From a bacterium (GTDB taxonomy: Bacteria; Armatimonadota; Chthonomonadetes; Chthonomonadales; Chthonomonadaceae), in the NCBI GenBank assembly GCA_021777995.1, contig JAJYCW010000027.1, forward strand, positions 1-36,512: a stretch of DNA of 36,512 nt. Direction: 5' to 3'. The notes beneath the pieces were generated by a model, which saw only the letters and a program-made list of their open reading frames with translations, searched no databases and was not told where the DNA came from. The translations under genes were made by a program, and so were the position numbers. Numbering within the stretch: the first letter of the stretch is position 1; each line of letters begins with the position of its first letter. This document shows positions 15,367 to 23,595 of this stretch, in pieces.

Positions 15367-15885
15367 CTATTTTCCAAAGATGATCCAACCCTCACCCTTA
15401 GGATGGTCCAGTTCGTAGGCAAGACGATAGGCCCCCTCCGTGGGTGCATCTTGCGGAAGATAGATGCGTGCGTGATCAAATCCGTATTTACCTGCATAGG
15501 GAACAATTAGGCGCGAGATAACATCGGCAGCCTGCTGTTGAGACGCGACTGTCAGATGCACGATGAGAGTTGCGGGCTTGGTTCGATCTGTCTCAGCATC
15601 TGCAACATCGCCACCGCCCTGGTTCACAAGCCAGTGAAAGTATGGAGCACGCCCGGCTGCAAGAGCCGCGGCCTTTTGCTGATTAGTGGAGAGTGGAATA
15701 GGGATTGTTCCTGTTTGCGGGGAGGGCGACAATCGTTGGCCGGGGAGCGATGTGGCACTGGTCGTTGCCGTCACTTCAGCGGATTTCGTTGGACCATTCC
15801 GAATGTAATTACCGAGTGCAAAGTGCCACAGAAGAAGGAAAGTAATCGTTGCAACGGCCAGCACAACGGCTGCACGCGCAAACAT
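15367..15885 (-). CDS. Membrane-anchored protein of unknown function
   Basis: 172 aa. Its ATG lies two bases after the moaE stop, so it is the third gene of the nfo-moaD/moaE operon. One N-terminal membrane helix (VVLAVATITFLLLWHFAL) is followed by a Ser/Thr/Pro-rich linker (residues about 35-65) and a small soluble alpha/beta domain of about 95 residues with LIVHLTVASQQQAADVISRL. The domain is probably extracytoplasmic. No family is recognised, and the molybdenum context does not define its role. Confidence 0.75.
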   Translation of the reverse strand: MFARAAVVLAVATITFLLLWHFALGNYIRNGPTKSAEVTATTSATSLPGQRLSPSPQTGTIPIPLSTNQQKAAALAAGRAPYFHWLVNQGGGDVADAETDRTKPATLIVHLTVASQQQAADVISRLIVPYAGKYGFDHARIYLPQDAPTEGAYRLAYELDHPKGEGWIIFGK

Positions 15886-15887
15886 AG

Positions 15888-16328
15888 CTAGTCTGCCTTG
15901 CTTGCAGGAAGTGCCTCTTCACCTTCAATCCAGAACGCACCATCCGGGCAAACCTCGCGCTTCCAGATGGGAACCTTTTCTTTTAGCGTATCTATGCAAA
16001 ATCGACAGGCATCGAACGCTTCAGCCCGGTGTACCGACGCCACCACTATTACTACGCTTGCCTCTCCAAGTTCCACCCGGCCAATTTTATGTTGAACTGC
16101 AAGTTTCACCTGCCAGCGCGCCTCTGCTTCGTCAGCGATCTCCTGAAGCGTACGGCTGGCTATAGGAAGGTAGGCGTTATACTCCAGGTAGGCAACCTCC
16201 CGCCCACGGGAATGCCGGCGTACGTTGCCAACAAAGGTGCAGACAGCGCCATCTTCCACCGTGACCACGCGTTTCTCAAGGGCTGATTTATCAATAGCCT
16301 CATGACCGATGTAGGCATACGCCATCAT
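15888..16328 (-). CDS. moaE: Molybdopterin synthase large subunit MoaE
   Basis: I start it at the ATG at 16328 because AGAGGA lies four bases upstream. An upstream GTG at 16355 would overlap the preceding gene. The product is 146 aa, typical for MoaE. Motifs match: GAVCTFVGNVRRHSRG and YLEYNAY near the N-terminus, IGRVELGEASVVIVV, HRAEAFDAC, and the active-site lysine region LKEKVPIWKRE. MoaE transfers the two sulfurs from MoaD thiocarboxylates onto precursor Z (cPMP) to form molybdopterin. The MoaD partner is fused to the C-terminus of the upstream endonuclease IV gene, only about 19 bases away, so the two halves of the synthase are co-transcribed. Other moa genes are not in the window. Confidence 0.93.
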   Translation of the reverse strand: MMAYAYIGHEAIDKSALEKRVVTVEDGAVCTFVGNVRRHSRGREVAYLEYNAYLPIASRTLQEIADEAEARWQVKLAVQHKIGRVELGEASVVIVVASVHRAEAFDACRFCIDTLKEKVPIWKREVCPDGAFWIEGEEALPASKAD

Positions 16329-16347
16329 TTGTTCCTCTGGTGCAGCA

Positions 16348-17514
16348 CTAGCCACCGCTGCTTGGCGGTAGAGCGGCTACGGTACAGCCTTCCCTTAGCG
16401 CGGTTGTTCCGTCTACAAGGTCGTCGGCAATAGCAAACCTGCAATGAGATGCAAGATCGCTTAGGGCGGGATTAAGGTCAGTAAGCGCCACTGCCAGGTC
16501 ATTCACCACAGCGCCTTTTGGTAGTAGTACATCCACCGTACCACCCGGGAACAGGTCACTGTAGTGCCCAAACAGCTGCGCAGTGACTACTATTCCATAG
16601 GCTCCACTCGCGGCCAGCCTTCGCAGGCGCGCCACATTCACGCGATGCATTGTCTGTGCATCCGGCGTTTCGGCTACAACTGGTATATGCAGTAGCCGTG
16701 AGTCGTTCAGCAGCAAAGAGAACGCCTCCATGCCGATTTCGCCCATCCCGATGTGTTCGTGGCGATCAACTCGGCTGCCCAAACCCTTCTTGGAGTCGTT
16801 TGTGTGAATCACTCTGAGGTATCGGATTCCCACCTGGTCGTCAAATTTCTGGATAGTCTCACGATAGGCCTCAGGTGTCCGAATATCATACCCAGCGGCA
16901 AATACATGGCATGTATCCATACAGACGCCTAGTCGGGGATTATCACCAACACCTTTAAGGATGTCGCCCAACTGGTTGAACGACCATCCCAGGCCAGTAC
17001 CCTGGCCCGCAGTTGTTTCCAGGGCAACGCCTGCCGTGCAACCCTCCGCCTCAGTCTCTTCCAGTATCTCTTTCAGGCTCGTAATTAACCTTTTAACCGC
17101 TTCCTCTTCGCCCTGATCGAGATGCGAGCCCATGTGCGTCACTACCCACGGGATGCCCAGAGCATGCGCGCGCTCCAGTTCGCCCCTAAATGCACTTCGA
17201 GAACGCTCAAGTACATCGGCAGCGGGTGCTGCAAGGTTAATGAGGTAGGAATCGTGGGCAACAAGGAAAGGAATACCGGTCTGTTCATGGGTGGCCCGAA
17301 ATTCGCGAATTTCATCGTCTGTAAGGGAGGGGTGACTCCACTGGCGTGGATTGCCAGTGAAGAGTTGAACTGCCGTACATCCAATCTCCAATCCTGCTGT
17401 AAGACTGTTCTTCAGCCCACCAGCCGTGGGCATATGCGCGCCGATTAGTCGAGTACTGCCTGAACCTTCGTCCTCCTGAGAGGACAACGTACTAGGGCCT
17501 GAATCATGGTCCAT
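16348..17514 (-). CDS. Endonuclease IV fused to a MoaD-like sulfur-carrier domain
   Basis: The open frame begins with GTG at 17604, but a consensus promoter (-10 box 17601-17596) lies there. The ATG at 17514 is therefore the likely start, giving 388 aa. Residues about 22-300 are a complete Nfo: GAHMPTAGG, metal ligands in VAHDSYL, THMGSHL, ALETTAGQG, CMDTCHVFAAGYD, IHTNDSKKG, DRHEHIGMGEIG and VVAETPD. It would cut DNA at abasic sites using three zinc ions. From about residue 305 the sequence changes to a ubiquitin-like MoaD: VVTAQLFGHY, VDVLLPKGAVVNDLA, and it ends ALPPSSGG, with the Gly-Gly terminus needed for adenylation and thiocarboxylation by MoeB. No internal in-frame ATG or GTG start for a separate MoaD is obvious. 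moaE follows at once. I know of no such fusion. Confidence 0.88.
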   Translation of the reverse strand: MDHDSGPSTLSSQEDEGSGSTRLIGAHMPTAGGLKNSLTAGLEIGCTAVQLFTGNPRQWSHPSLTDDEIREFRATHEQTGIPFLVAHDSYLINLAAPAADVLERSRSAFRGELERAHALGIPWVVTHMGSHLDQGEEEAVKRLITSLKEILEETEAEGCTAGVALETTAGQGTGLGWSFNQLGDILKGVGDNPRLGVCMDTCHVFAAGYDIRTPEAYRETIQKFDDQVGIRYLRVIHTNDSKKGLGSRVDRHEHIGMGEIGMEAFSLLLNDSRLLHIPVVAETPDAQTMHRVNVARLRRLAASGAYGIVVTAQLFGHYSDLFPGGTVDVLLPKGAVVNDLAVALTDLNPALSDLASHCRFAIADDLVDGTTALREGCTVAALPPSSGG

Positions 17515-17595
17515 ATTCGTCAGTGTGCTTTGTCTTTCGCCGGACCTATGTTTTGCGCGTGCACGTCCGGCAATTGCATCGCAGTTCAATGCACA

Positions 17596-17624
17596 TTTTA
17601 ACACGAGGTTACATAAGTGTCAAC
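17596..17624 (-). promoter_or_regulatory. Consensus sigma-70 promoter for the nfo-moaD/moaE operon
   Basis: On the minus strand, TTGACA (17624-17619), exactly 17 bases, then TAAAAT (17601-17596). It lies 80 bases before the ATG at 17514 and overlaps the alternative GTG start at 17604, which it therefore rules out for the main transcript. Confidence 0.75.
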
Positions 17625-17687
17625 TCTTGTGAGTTTAACGCATAACCTGGTTAGATTACGGGTCGCCGAATGCCATTGAGGTGCCAA

Positions 17688-18254
17688 TTAGGGTAGACCT
17701 TGTTGATCTAACGTGGTACCCGCTGACTCCCTTTGTGGATTAAGATTTGTGCTGACGATAGACCGCGACATCGCACTTCCCGGCAAGCGCATCAGCTGTA
17801 TCATCGTTGAACCCGACGACGAAGGCTTTATCTCCACCGTGCTTACACTGTCCTTGTAATTCTGCGTTACTATGGTGGTTGGCTCACCTTCCATCTTACC
17901 AGTTGTAACGGTGGGAGGAACACTTACTCCCTTTCGCACCGCAACCAGGCGGTTCGTGTAATACGATACTACCGCAGCCGTTGAATCGTTGGTAGAGAGC
18001 AAGAGGGTGAGAAGCGAATTGCTTTTCAGCACAGGTAGATCGTCCCCTGCCACCAAGGTTGCCCCCGGGTAAACCGGTAGGTGGAGGTGCTGCAGAGATT
18101 TTACATAAGATGCAGGAACGGGTCGGCTCGCGCCACTGGTAGGATACGAGCTTGCAACACCAGTATCGGCCGAGCGATTTGGTGCGTTGTTACAACCCAC
18201 GCAGACCAACGCAACCCCCAATGCGATTGCACATCTTTCGATTGACACTCTCAT
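17688..18254 (-). CDS. Predicted lipoprotein of unknown function
   Basis: The open frame reaches 18407, but AAGGAAG just upstream of the double ATG at 18257/18254 and a clean signal sequence set the start here, giving about 188 aa. The N-terminus (IERCAIALGVALVCVGC) ends in a lipobox with Cys at about residue 21, so the protein should be lipid-anchored. The mature part has the phrase LPVYPGATLVAGDD, seen in small periplasmic proteins whose role is unknown to me, and a strand-rich region with YYTNRLVAV. No catalytic motif is visible. It is transcribed alone between the moa promoter and the divergent thrC region. Confidence 0.7.
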   Translation of the reverse strand: MRVSIERCAIALGVALVCVGCNNAPNRSADTGVASSYPTSGASRPVPASYVKSLQHLHLPVYPGATLVAGDDLPVLKSNSLLTLLLSTNDSTAAVVSYYTNRLVAVRKGVSVPPTVTTGKMEGEPTTIVTQNYKDSVSTVEIKPSSSGSTMIQLMRLPGSAMSRSIVSTNLNPQRESAGTTLDQQGLP

Positions 18255-18257
18255 CAT

Positions 18258-18654
18258 TGCTTCCTTCATACAACGGCGGCAGACTGGTACCATCAGGCCA
18301 CATGCCTTCATCTGCTTATCCACTAACACCGGTAACCTTGTCCATGGCAACTGCATTAATATTGTACTTGGTATGTTCGCTGGCACGTAGGCCGCTACAC
18401 TTCCCAATAATTAGGTACGGTAAAGTCGGGCGGGCACGCGCTACGCTCATAGAACCTAACTGCTTAAGGTGGATCAGTTAGGATTAATGCGTTATTGAGC
18501 CGTGTAATCTGCAAAAAGCCACACCAGAGCGTCTGGTTTGGATAATAGTACAGTTAAGGGCATATTTCCGCCATTACTTAGGTAAATGTGACTGTTGCGT
18601 ACTGCAGCGAAACAGACGGTCGTGATGTTACCGATACCAGCTCGCACTACCGTC
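18258..18654. other. Non-coding region between the lipoprotein gene and thrC, with two inverted repeats
   Basis: The genes diverge here and no further gene is supported. CCTAACTG (18455-18462) and CAGTTAGG (18475-18482) are perfect 8-base arms around a 12-base loop. ACCAGA (18523-18528) and TCTGGT (18532-18537) are 6-base arms around GCG. Neither is followed by a T-run, so they are more likely operators or small RNA structures than terminators. Confidence 0.5.
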
Positions 18655-18682
18655 TTCACGGTCTCGCTAGGCGTGCTACAAT
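18655..18682 (+). promoter_or_regulatory. Promoter for thrC
   Basis: TTCACG (18655-18660), 16 bases, then TACAAT (18677-18682), ending 33 bases before the GTG start of threonine synthase. The -35 box is imperfect and the -10 box is good. Confidence 0.5.
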
Positions 18683-18715
18683 TAATTAGTAGAAGGCTTA
18701 TTACAGGAGTTTTTT

Positions 18716-19768
18716 GTGTATAACGGACTGATTGATCGTTACCGACAATGGATGCCGCTACAGGCGTCCGATACAGTAATTACGCTGCAAGAGGGAAATA
18801 CACCACTTATTGCCATGCCTCGGTTGGCCGCAGCAATAAGCGAACACGTAACGTTGTATGCGAAGTTTGATGGCATGAACCCTACAGGATCCTTTAAAGA
18901 CAGGGGAATGACCGTAGCGGTAAGCCACGCTGTTTCACAAGGCTTTAAAGTTGTTATGTGTGCTTCCACCGGTAACACGTCGGCTTCCGCAGCGGCCTAC
19001 GCGGCTCGCGCTGGCGTGCGCTGTGTGGTACTTATTCCCGGCGGCAAGATAGCGTTGGGCAAGTTGTCACAGGCAGTGGCGCACGGTGCCAAAATTATCG
19101 CAATTGACGGCAATTTTGATACAGCGCTTAGCCTGGTTCGCGAGCTTTGCAACGAACATCCTATAGCCTTGGTAAACTCGGTTAATCCTTTCCGTATACA
19201 CGGCCAGAAAACCGCAGCGTTTGAGGTAATCGATCAGTTGGGAGAAGCGCCAGATTACCACGCGTTGCCGGTGGGAAATGCAGGCAATATCACGGCGATA
19301 TGGCAGGGATACAACGAATACCGAAAAGCGGGGCTTAGTAACAGTATGCCAGCGATGCTCGGTTTTCAGGCGGCAGGAGCTGCGCCGATCGTGCTGGGCA
19401 GAGCCGTCGACAACCCAGAAACCGTAGCTACCGCTATCCGCATCGGAAATCCTGCTAGCTGGAGCGGCGCACTGAAGGCCCGCGACGAAAGCAACGGTAG
19501 AATCGAGTCGGTGACCGATGACGAGATCCTGAGCGCCTACCGGCTGTTGCCTTCGCTGGAGGGAATTTTTGTAGAACCAGCCTGTGCGGCACCCGTGGCA
19601 GGTCTTTTGAACCTGGGTAAGAGCGGCTTTTTCACAAAACCATGCGTGGTAGTACTTACCCTTACTGGGCACGGGCTAAAGGATCCTGATTGCGCGCTTG
19701 GTCTTGCCGAGACACCACAATTGGTACCCGCAGAGAAATCTGCGGTGCTTAAAGCGATAGGGTTATAA
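18716..19768 (+). CDS. thrC: Threonine synthase
   Basis: 350 aa. The start is GTG at 18716 with ACAGGAG seven bases upstream. The fold type II PLP signature NPTGSFKDRGM places the Schiff-base lysine near residue 61. The phosphate-binding loop STGNTSASAAAYAARAG and the Gly-rich PVGNAGN segment are present, and the sequence follows short bacterial threonine synthases throughout. It converts O-phosphohomoserine to threonine in the cytosol. The size and the absence of an N-terminal extension fit the short, bacterial class. It is the first gene of a compact plus-strand block: the DprA-like gene begins two bases after its stop, so the two are probably co-transcribed despite unrelated roles. Confidence 0.93.
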   Translation: MYNGLIDRYRQWMPLQASDTVITLQEGNTPLIAMPRLAAAISEHVTLYAKFDGMNPTGSFKDRGMTVAVSHAVSQGFKVVMCASTGNTSASAAAYAARAGVRCVVLIPGGKIALGKLSQAVAHGAKIIAIDGNFDTALSLVRELCNEHPIALVNSVNPFRIHGQKTAAFEVIDQLGEAPDYHALPVGNAGNITAIWQGYNEYRKAGLSNSMPAMLGFQAAGAAPIVLGRAVDNPETVATAIRIGNPASWSGALKARDESNGRIESVTDDEILSAYRLLPSLEGIFVEPACAAPVAGLLNLGKSGFFTKPCVVVLTLTGHGLKDPDCALGLAETPQLVPAEKSAVLKAIGL

Positions 19769-19770
19769 CC

Positions 19771-20739
19771 GTGAACAACGCGGCGCGAAGAAATTGCGAC
19801 GGGCAAACCATCAACCAGTTTGCACTGCTGCTTCACGCCGTACCTAGAATTGGCGACCGCACCATTGCGCGAGTTCTACGGGCGTCCATAACGCAAGGTT
19901 TCAACATAGATGATTTTCTCACTATGAGTGAGCAAATCTGGCGTGCAGATTTTAATCTCGACGCAAAGGCAGTTGAATTTCTCGTAACGAATCGCGACAC
20001 ACTGCCAGCCGTTGCAATGGAACAGGCTCGCCTGCTTCGAAACCTTGACGTGGAAATAATCACCGGTCAGAGCGCTACTTACCCACACCGAATTGAGTCC
20101 TATGACGACGACATGCCGCCCATACTCTATACGCGGGGCGCACTTCCACTTCTTACGCCAACACCAAGGGCCTTCACCTTCACGTCGGCCATTTCGCGGG
20201 GCCATACACGGGAAGCGCTTGAGCGGCAGGAGCAGGTTGCCAATAGGCTGATAGCGCTGGGTGGCACCCCTGTTACCGGGCACGACCGGCCGGCATATCA
20301 GCGGCTCGCGCTTGCTGCTCAGCGCCAGCGCCGACCATCCATTTTTGTGTTGGATAGGGGCCTTTTGGAGGCGATGGGACCGTCGTGCAGTCTCCCGCTC
20401 TTTGCAGCTGCACGCATTCGCGATGCGGTTTTTGCGCATGAGCGAGATCTCGCCGTTTCTCCGTTCAGGCTTAATGACCACTGTGTTGGGGGAAATAATG
20501 TACGACGCGACCGGCTAATCATCGCCCTTTCTCAGGTGATAGTTGCGGTAGATGTCAGCCATGAAGGTGGAATGCTGGAGCACTGTCGCAAGGCAATATC
20601 ATGCGGCATACCTGTTTTTGTGGATATCCGCGGCAGGGCTGGTTGCAAGATGCTAGCAGACGAGGGCGGAATTTGCCTGGAAGAGAATCAGGATGCCATG
20701 GCAAATCAGGTTCTCACAAGGCTTGGAGCAACCATTTAA
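19771..20739 (+). CDS. Divergent DprA/Smf-like Rossmann-fold protein
   Basis: 322 aa, with a GTG start two bases after thrC. The N-terminus has a helical region with GDRTIARVLR, like the SAM-like domain of DprA. The core has YPHRIESYDDDMPPILYTRG, matching the DprA lead-in, then a Rossmann-like half, IFVLDRGLL, and RRDRLIIALSQVIVAVDVS, matching the DprA RNRIIAGLS region. The usual ssDNA/RecA-loader signatures are altered. The GxRxxSxYG motif reads PRAFTFTSAISRG, and SGxAxGID reads TGHDRPAYQ. DprA protects incoming DNA and loads RecA in natural transformation. The changed residues suggest a paralogue with another nucleotide- or nucleic-acid-binding role. The next gene starts one base after its stop. 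Confidence 0.7.
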   Translation: MNNAARRNCDGQTINQFALLLHAVPRIGDRTIARVLRASITQGFNIDDFLTMSEQIWRADFNLDAKAVEFLVTNRDTLPAVAMEQARLLRNLDVEIITGQSATYPHRIESYDDDMPPILYTRGALPLLTPTPRAFTFTSAISRGHTREALERQEQVANRLIALGGTPVTGHDRPAYQRLALAAQRQRRPSIFVLDRGLLEAMGPSCSLPLFAAARIRDAVFAHERDLAVSPFRLNDHCVGGNNVRRDRLIIALSQVIVAVDVSHEGGMLEHCRKAISCGIPVFVDIRGRAGCKMLADEGGICLEENQDAMANQVLTRLGATI

Positions 20740-20740
20740 C

Positions 20741-23164
20741 ATGGTAAATCCTCGTGAAGATATCGTGTCAGCCACACCCTTAGAGGCAGGGGTACTGGAA
20801 TATGACTGGATAGTGCAACCAACAGGCAGGGCCGTTGGTCCCGAAGTGGTTCAGAGCGAAGTAATCCACACCCTAACCAGCATGAGAGACGATCTCCACC
20901 TGGGCCGAATGGCTGTACTGATGCACGACGATACCAATAACAGGCTCTACCGTGCGTTGGAGATAGGCTGGACCGACGGCGATGCAGCTGGTTGGGCGGG
21001 TAATTGCAACGAGTATCCGCGTATCAGTGAAGCAGTACGCCAGCGGTCACCGATCGTTGCCTCTAAATCCGATATGATTCCGGCTTACGTGCAGTGCCTT
21101 AATACCCGTGGACTTTACATCCTTCCACTTACTCTCGAAAACCTCGTACCTGCTATCGTACTTGCTGAACCACAGGATGGGCAGCCTCATATTACTAGCC
21201 TATGGGCTCAGCTTGCCCGGCTGCACATGCGGACAGGTGGCCTGGCTGCACAATTACAGCGACAGAGTGCCGAGCTCTACGAAGAACGCCTGCGTCGCGG
21301 TTACCTTCGCGAGATAGCAGCCGCGATTCTCGAAGGGCAACCCATTGCCGAAACGAGCCAGCGAATTTGTGAACTTATCGCCCAGCGGCTCCACATCGAC
21401 AAGGTTGGCCTGTTCCTTACTGATCGGCGTGGAGTAACCGTTCCTGCGGCACTTCGGAATATCTCTACTCATTATGCTGAAGGTGTACTGAACCTCGCCA
21501 AACGATCACCCATACGGGCTCGCGTAGAGGCCACCAGCCTGCCAGTTTACATCCCTAACGTGCAGGATGATGTAACTCTTCCACACGAACTCATATCGCT
21601 GATGAAGAACGAAGACATTGAGTCCGTGCTCATGGCTACGCTTCAGCACGAGAGTGAGATGCTGGGGGCACTTGTCGTTTATCCACGGGTGGACCGTAAC
21701 GTAACTCCTTCTGAGATATCTATGTTTCAGGGCTTTGCAGATATGGCCGCACTCTCCGTGACCGCAAGTCGACAGGTAGAACAGCAGCGCAGTGTTGCGG
21801 CCCTTGCTGAGCGCAACCGTTTGGCACGTGAAATTCATGACACCGTCGCCCAGTCGCTTTCCGCACTCAGTCTTCAGTTGGAGACAGCGCAGGCATACCT
21901 GGAAAGTGGCGACCGGACAGCTGCGGATGAGATGCTAAAAGCAGTCCGCGATCAAGCTAAAACAGCGCTTCAGGAAACCCGTCGTGCCATTCAGGGTCTT
22001 TCCGCAGCTCCATTGGATACCCTCTCACTGCCCGAGGCGATTTCCGAGGAGCTTACCCGTAATTTTGCCGACGACGAGGTCTCAACGCAATTTGTGGTGA
22101 CCGGTAGCGAACGTGCGGTTCAGCCAGAGGTGGGAACGGCGCTTCTACGAATTGCACAGGAAGCGTTAAACAACGCACGGCGGCATGCAAACGCCCATAG
22201 AATTCGGGTGGGCTTGCAATATACACCGGAAGAACTCGTCCTACTCGTTGAAGACGATGGCGCCGGGTTCAATACCTCGCTAGAGCGTACACCTGGAGCA
22301 GAGGGTGGCTACGGCCTCTTTGGCATGGAAGAGCGTGCCCTGCTGCTAGGCGGATCCCTACAGGTAGACTCTACTCCCGGCTGGGGTACGCGCATACGGG
22401 CGTCGGTACCTTGCAGGGCAATGAATGCCATAGAATCGCCATCGCCGGCGCAATCTCCCCCCGCCGAGCCTTCGCAACTAGAGACTGTTCGGGTGGATCA
22501 TCTGCGTATCTTACTCGCCGATGATCACACGCTTGCCCGGCAGGGCCTGCGCTCAATGCTTGAAACCGACGCTGCCATACGAGTAGAGGCCGAAGCCGCC
22601 AACGGTAAGGCGGCATTCGAGATTGCCACGAGGTTACGGCCAGACGTGGTGTTACTGGATCTTCAGATGCCTGAGTGGGACGGAATTGAGACTCTCAAGC
22701 ATCTACGCGCAGAGCTTCCAGAGTTGCCGGTGATCATTATCACCTCGGCGGCAACCGATTTGCAAATTGCAGAAGCCCTGCAGGCCGGGGCTAAAGGTTT
22801 CCTGCTTAAGGATGCTGCGGGGCCGGAAATACTCGCCGCAGTACGAGCAGCTTTTCGTGGGGAAACCGTACTCTCATCCACACTCTCCGTACGGCTTGCA
22901 GCCTTGGCCACAAACCAGAACGCTCCATCCCACCGCAATAGTGCTGGCGCAACATTCGGCCTAAACGAACGCGAAATGGAGGTGCTCAACCTCCTTGCGC
23001 AAGGTTCACGGAATAAAGAGATAGCCGCAGCGCTCTTTTTAGCCCCAAAAACAGTGGAATTTCACTTGAGCAATATTTTTTCTAAAATGCAGGTTTCCAA
23101 CCGCACGGAAGCTGCACGACTTGCATTGGAGAATGGCCTCATCAAACCAAGGAACCAATCGTAA
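20741..23164 (+). CDS. Sensor histidine kinase fused to NarL-type response regulator
   Basis: I start at the ATG at 20741, one base after the upstream stop; the open frame reaches 20693 inside that gene. 807 aa. Two GAF-like sensor regions occupy residues about 1-350. A HisKA_3 dimerisation helix follows, with LAREIHDTVAQSL carrying the phospho-His near 364. Next is an HATPase domain with N-box IAQEALNNARRH, VEDDGAGF and GGYGLFGMEERA. After a Pro/Ser linker comes a receiver domain (ILLADDH, phospho-Asp in LLDLQMPEWDG near 640, GFLLKDAAG), then a LuxR/NarL helix-turn-helix (LNEREMEVLNLLAQGSRNK, residues about 740-805). No membrane segment is present, so sensing is cytosolic. Kinase and transcription factor in one chain would allow intramolecular phosphotransfer. 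Such genes are normally separate neighbours. Confidence 0.92.
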   Translation: MVNPREDIVSATPLEAGVLEYDWIVQPTGRAVGPEVVQSEVIHTLTSMRDDLHLGRMAVLMHDDTNNRLYRALEIGWTDGDAAGWAGNCNEYPRISEAVRQRSPIVASKSDMIPAYVQCLNTRGLYILPLTLENLVPAIVLAEPQDGQPHITSLWAQLARLHMRTGGLAAQLQRQSAELYEERLRRGYLREIAAAILEGQPIAETSQRICELIAQRLHIDKVGLFLTDRRGVTVPAALRNISTHYAEGVLNLAKRSPIRARVEATSLPVYIPNVQDDVTLPHELISLMKNEDIESVLMATLQHESEMLGALVVYPRVDRNVTPSEISMFQGFADMAALSVTASRQVEQQRSVAALAERNRLAREIHDTVAQSLSALSLQLETAQAYLESGDRTAADEMLKAVRDQAKTALQETRRAIQGLSAAPLDTLSLPEAISEELTRNFADDEVSTQFVVTGSERAVQPEVGTALLRIAQEALNNARRHANAHRIRVGLQYTPEELVLLVEDDGAGFNTSLERTPGAEGGYGLFGMEERALLLGGSLQVDSTPGWGTRIRASVPCRAMNAIESPSPAQSPPAEPSQLETVRVDHLRILLADDHTLARQGLRSMLETDAAIRVEAEAANGKAAFEIATRLRPDVVLLDLQMPEWDGIETLKHLRAELPELPVIIITSAATDLQIAEALQAGAKGFLLKDAAGPEILAAVRAAFRGETVLSSTLSVRLAALATNQNAPSHRNSAGATFGLNEREMEVLNLLAQGSRNKEIAAALFLAPKTVEFHLSNIFSKMQVSNRTEAARLALENGLIKPRNQS

Positions 23165-23196
23165 CGGCTGTTCCAAACAGGGCTACAGCCCCTTTT
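23165..23196 (+). terminator. Weak hairpin after the kinase gene
   Basis: GGCTGT and ACAGCC (six-base arms, about 13-base loop) start three bases after the kinase stop and are followed by CCTTTTAG. The stem is short and the T-run modest, so termination is only possible. Confidence 0.35.
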
Positions 23197-23595
23197 AGCT
23201 CTACGGGGCCCAGTGAGCAGTTATACATGCGTTGAATGTGCGAGTGGCACCATAGCAGACCCATCTCTATGAATAACAGTTCTAGCCACTGGAAGCTGTT
23301 CTGAATGTTGTATGATTTGTTCTTTATAATGTGCGATTTATATTGGCGTGTTTTCCACCTGTAGAATTTAAGTGTCGTCTGGTTAAATCCGAAAAATCGC
23401 TAAATATTTATATTAAATACCGGAAAAACCCTTATTACCCGGAGATTAAACTAAAGGGAACGGTTACTGGGCGCGATTTTGGGTAATTCAGTTCTTACAT
23501 GTAATGAAATTCGAATTAGGAGGGAGTGCAGCCAGTTCAAACGTCCGGTAAAGTACTGGGTTTCTGGTTCAGTCAATTCGTAAGGAGCCAAACTC
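23197..23595. other. AT-rich leader region upstream of the paralogue pair
   Basis: No gene is supported. The stretch 23330-23450 is AT-rich and probably holds the promoter of the gene at 23596, but no clear consensus boxes can be singled out. TAAGGAGC (23581-23588) is the ribosome binding site of that gene. Confidence 0.4.

Noticed and set aside
17515-17604. N-terminal extension of the endonuclease IV frame from GTG
   Set aside because: The -10 box of a consensus promoter lies at this start, so the transcript begins downstream. The extra residues also do not resemble Nfo.
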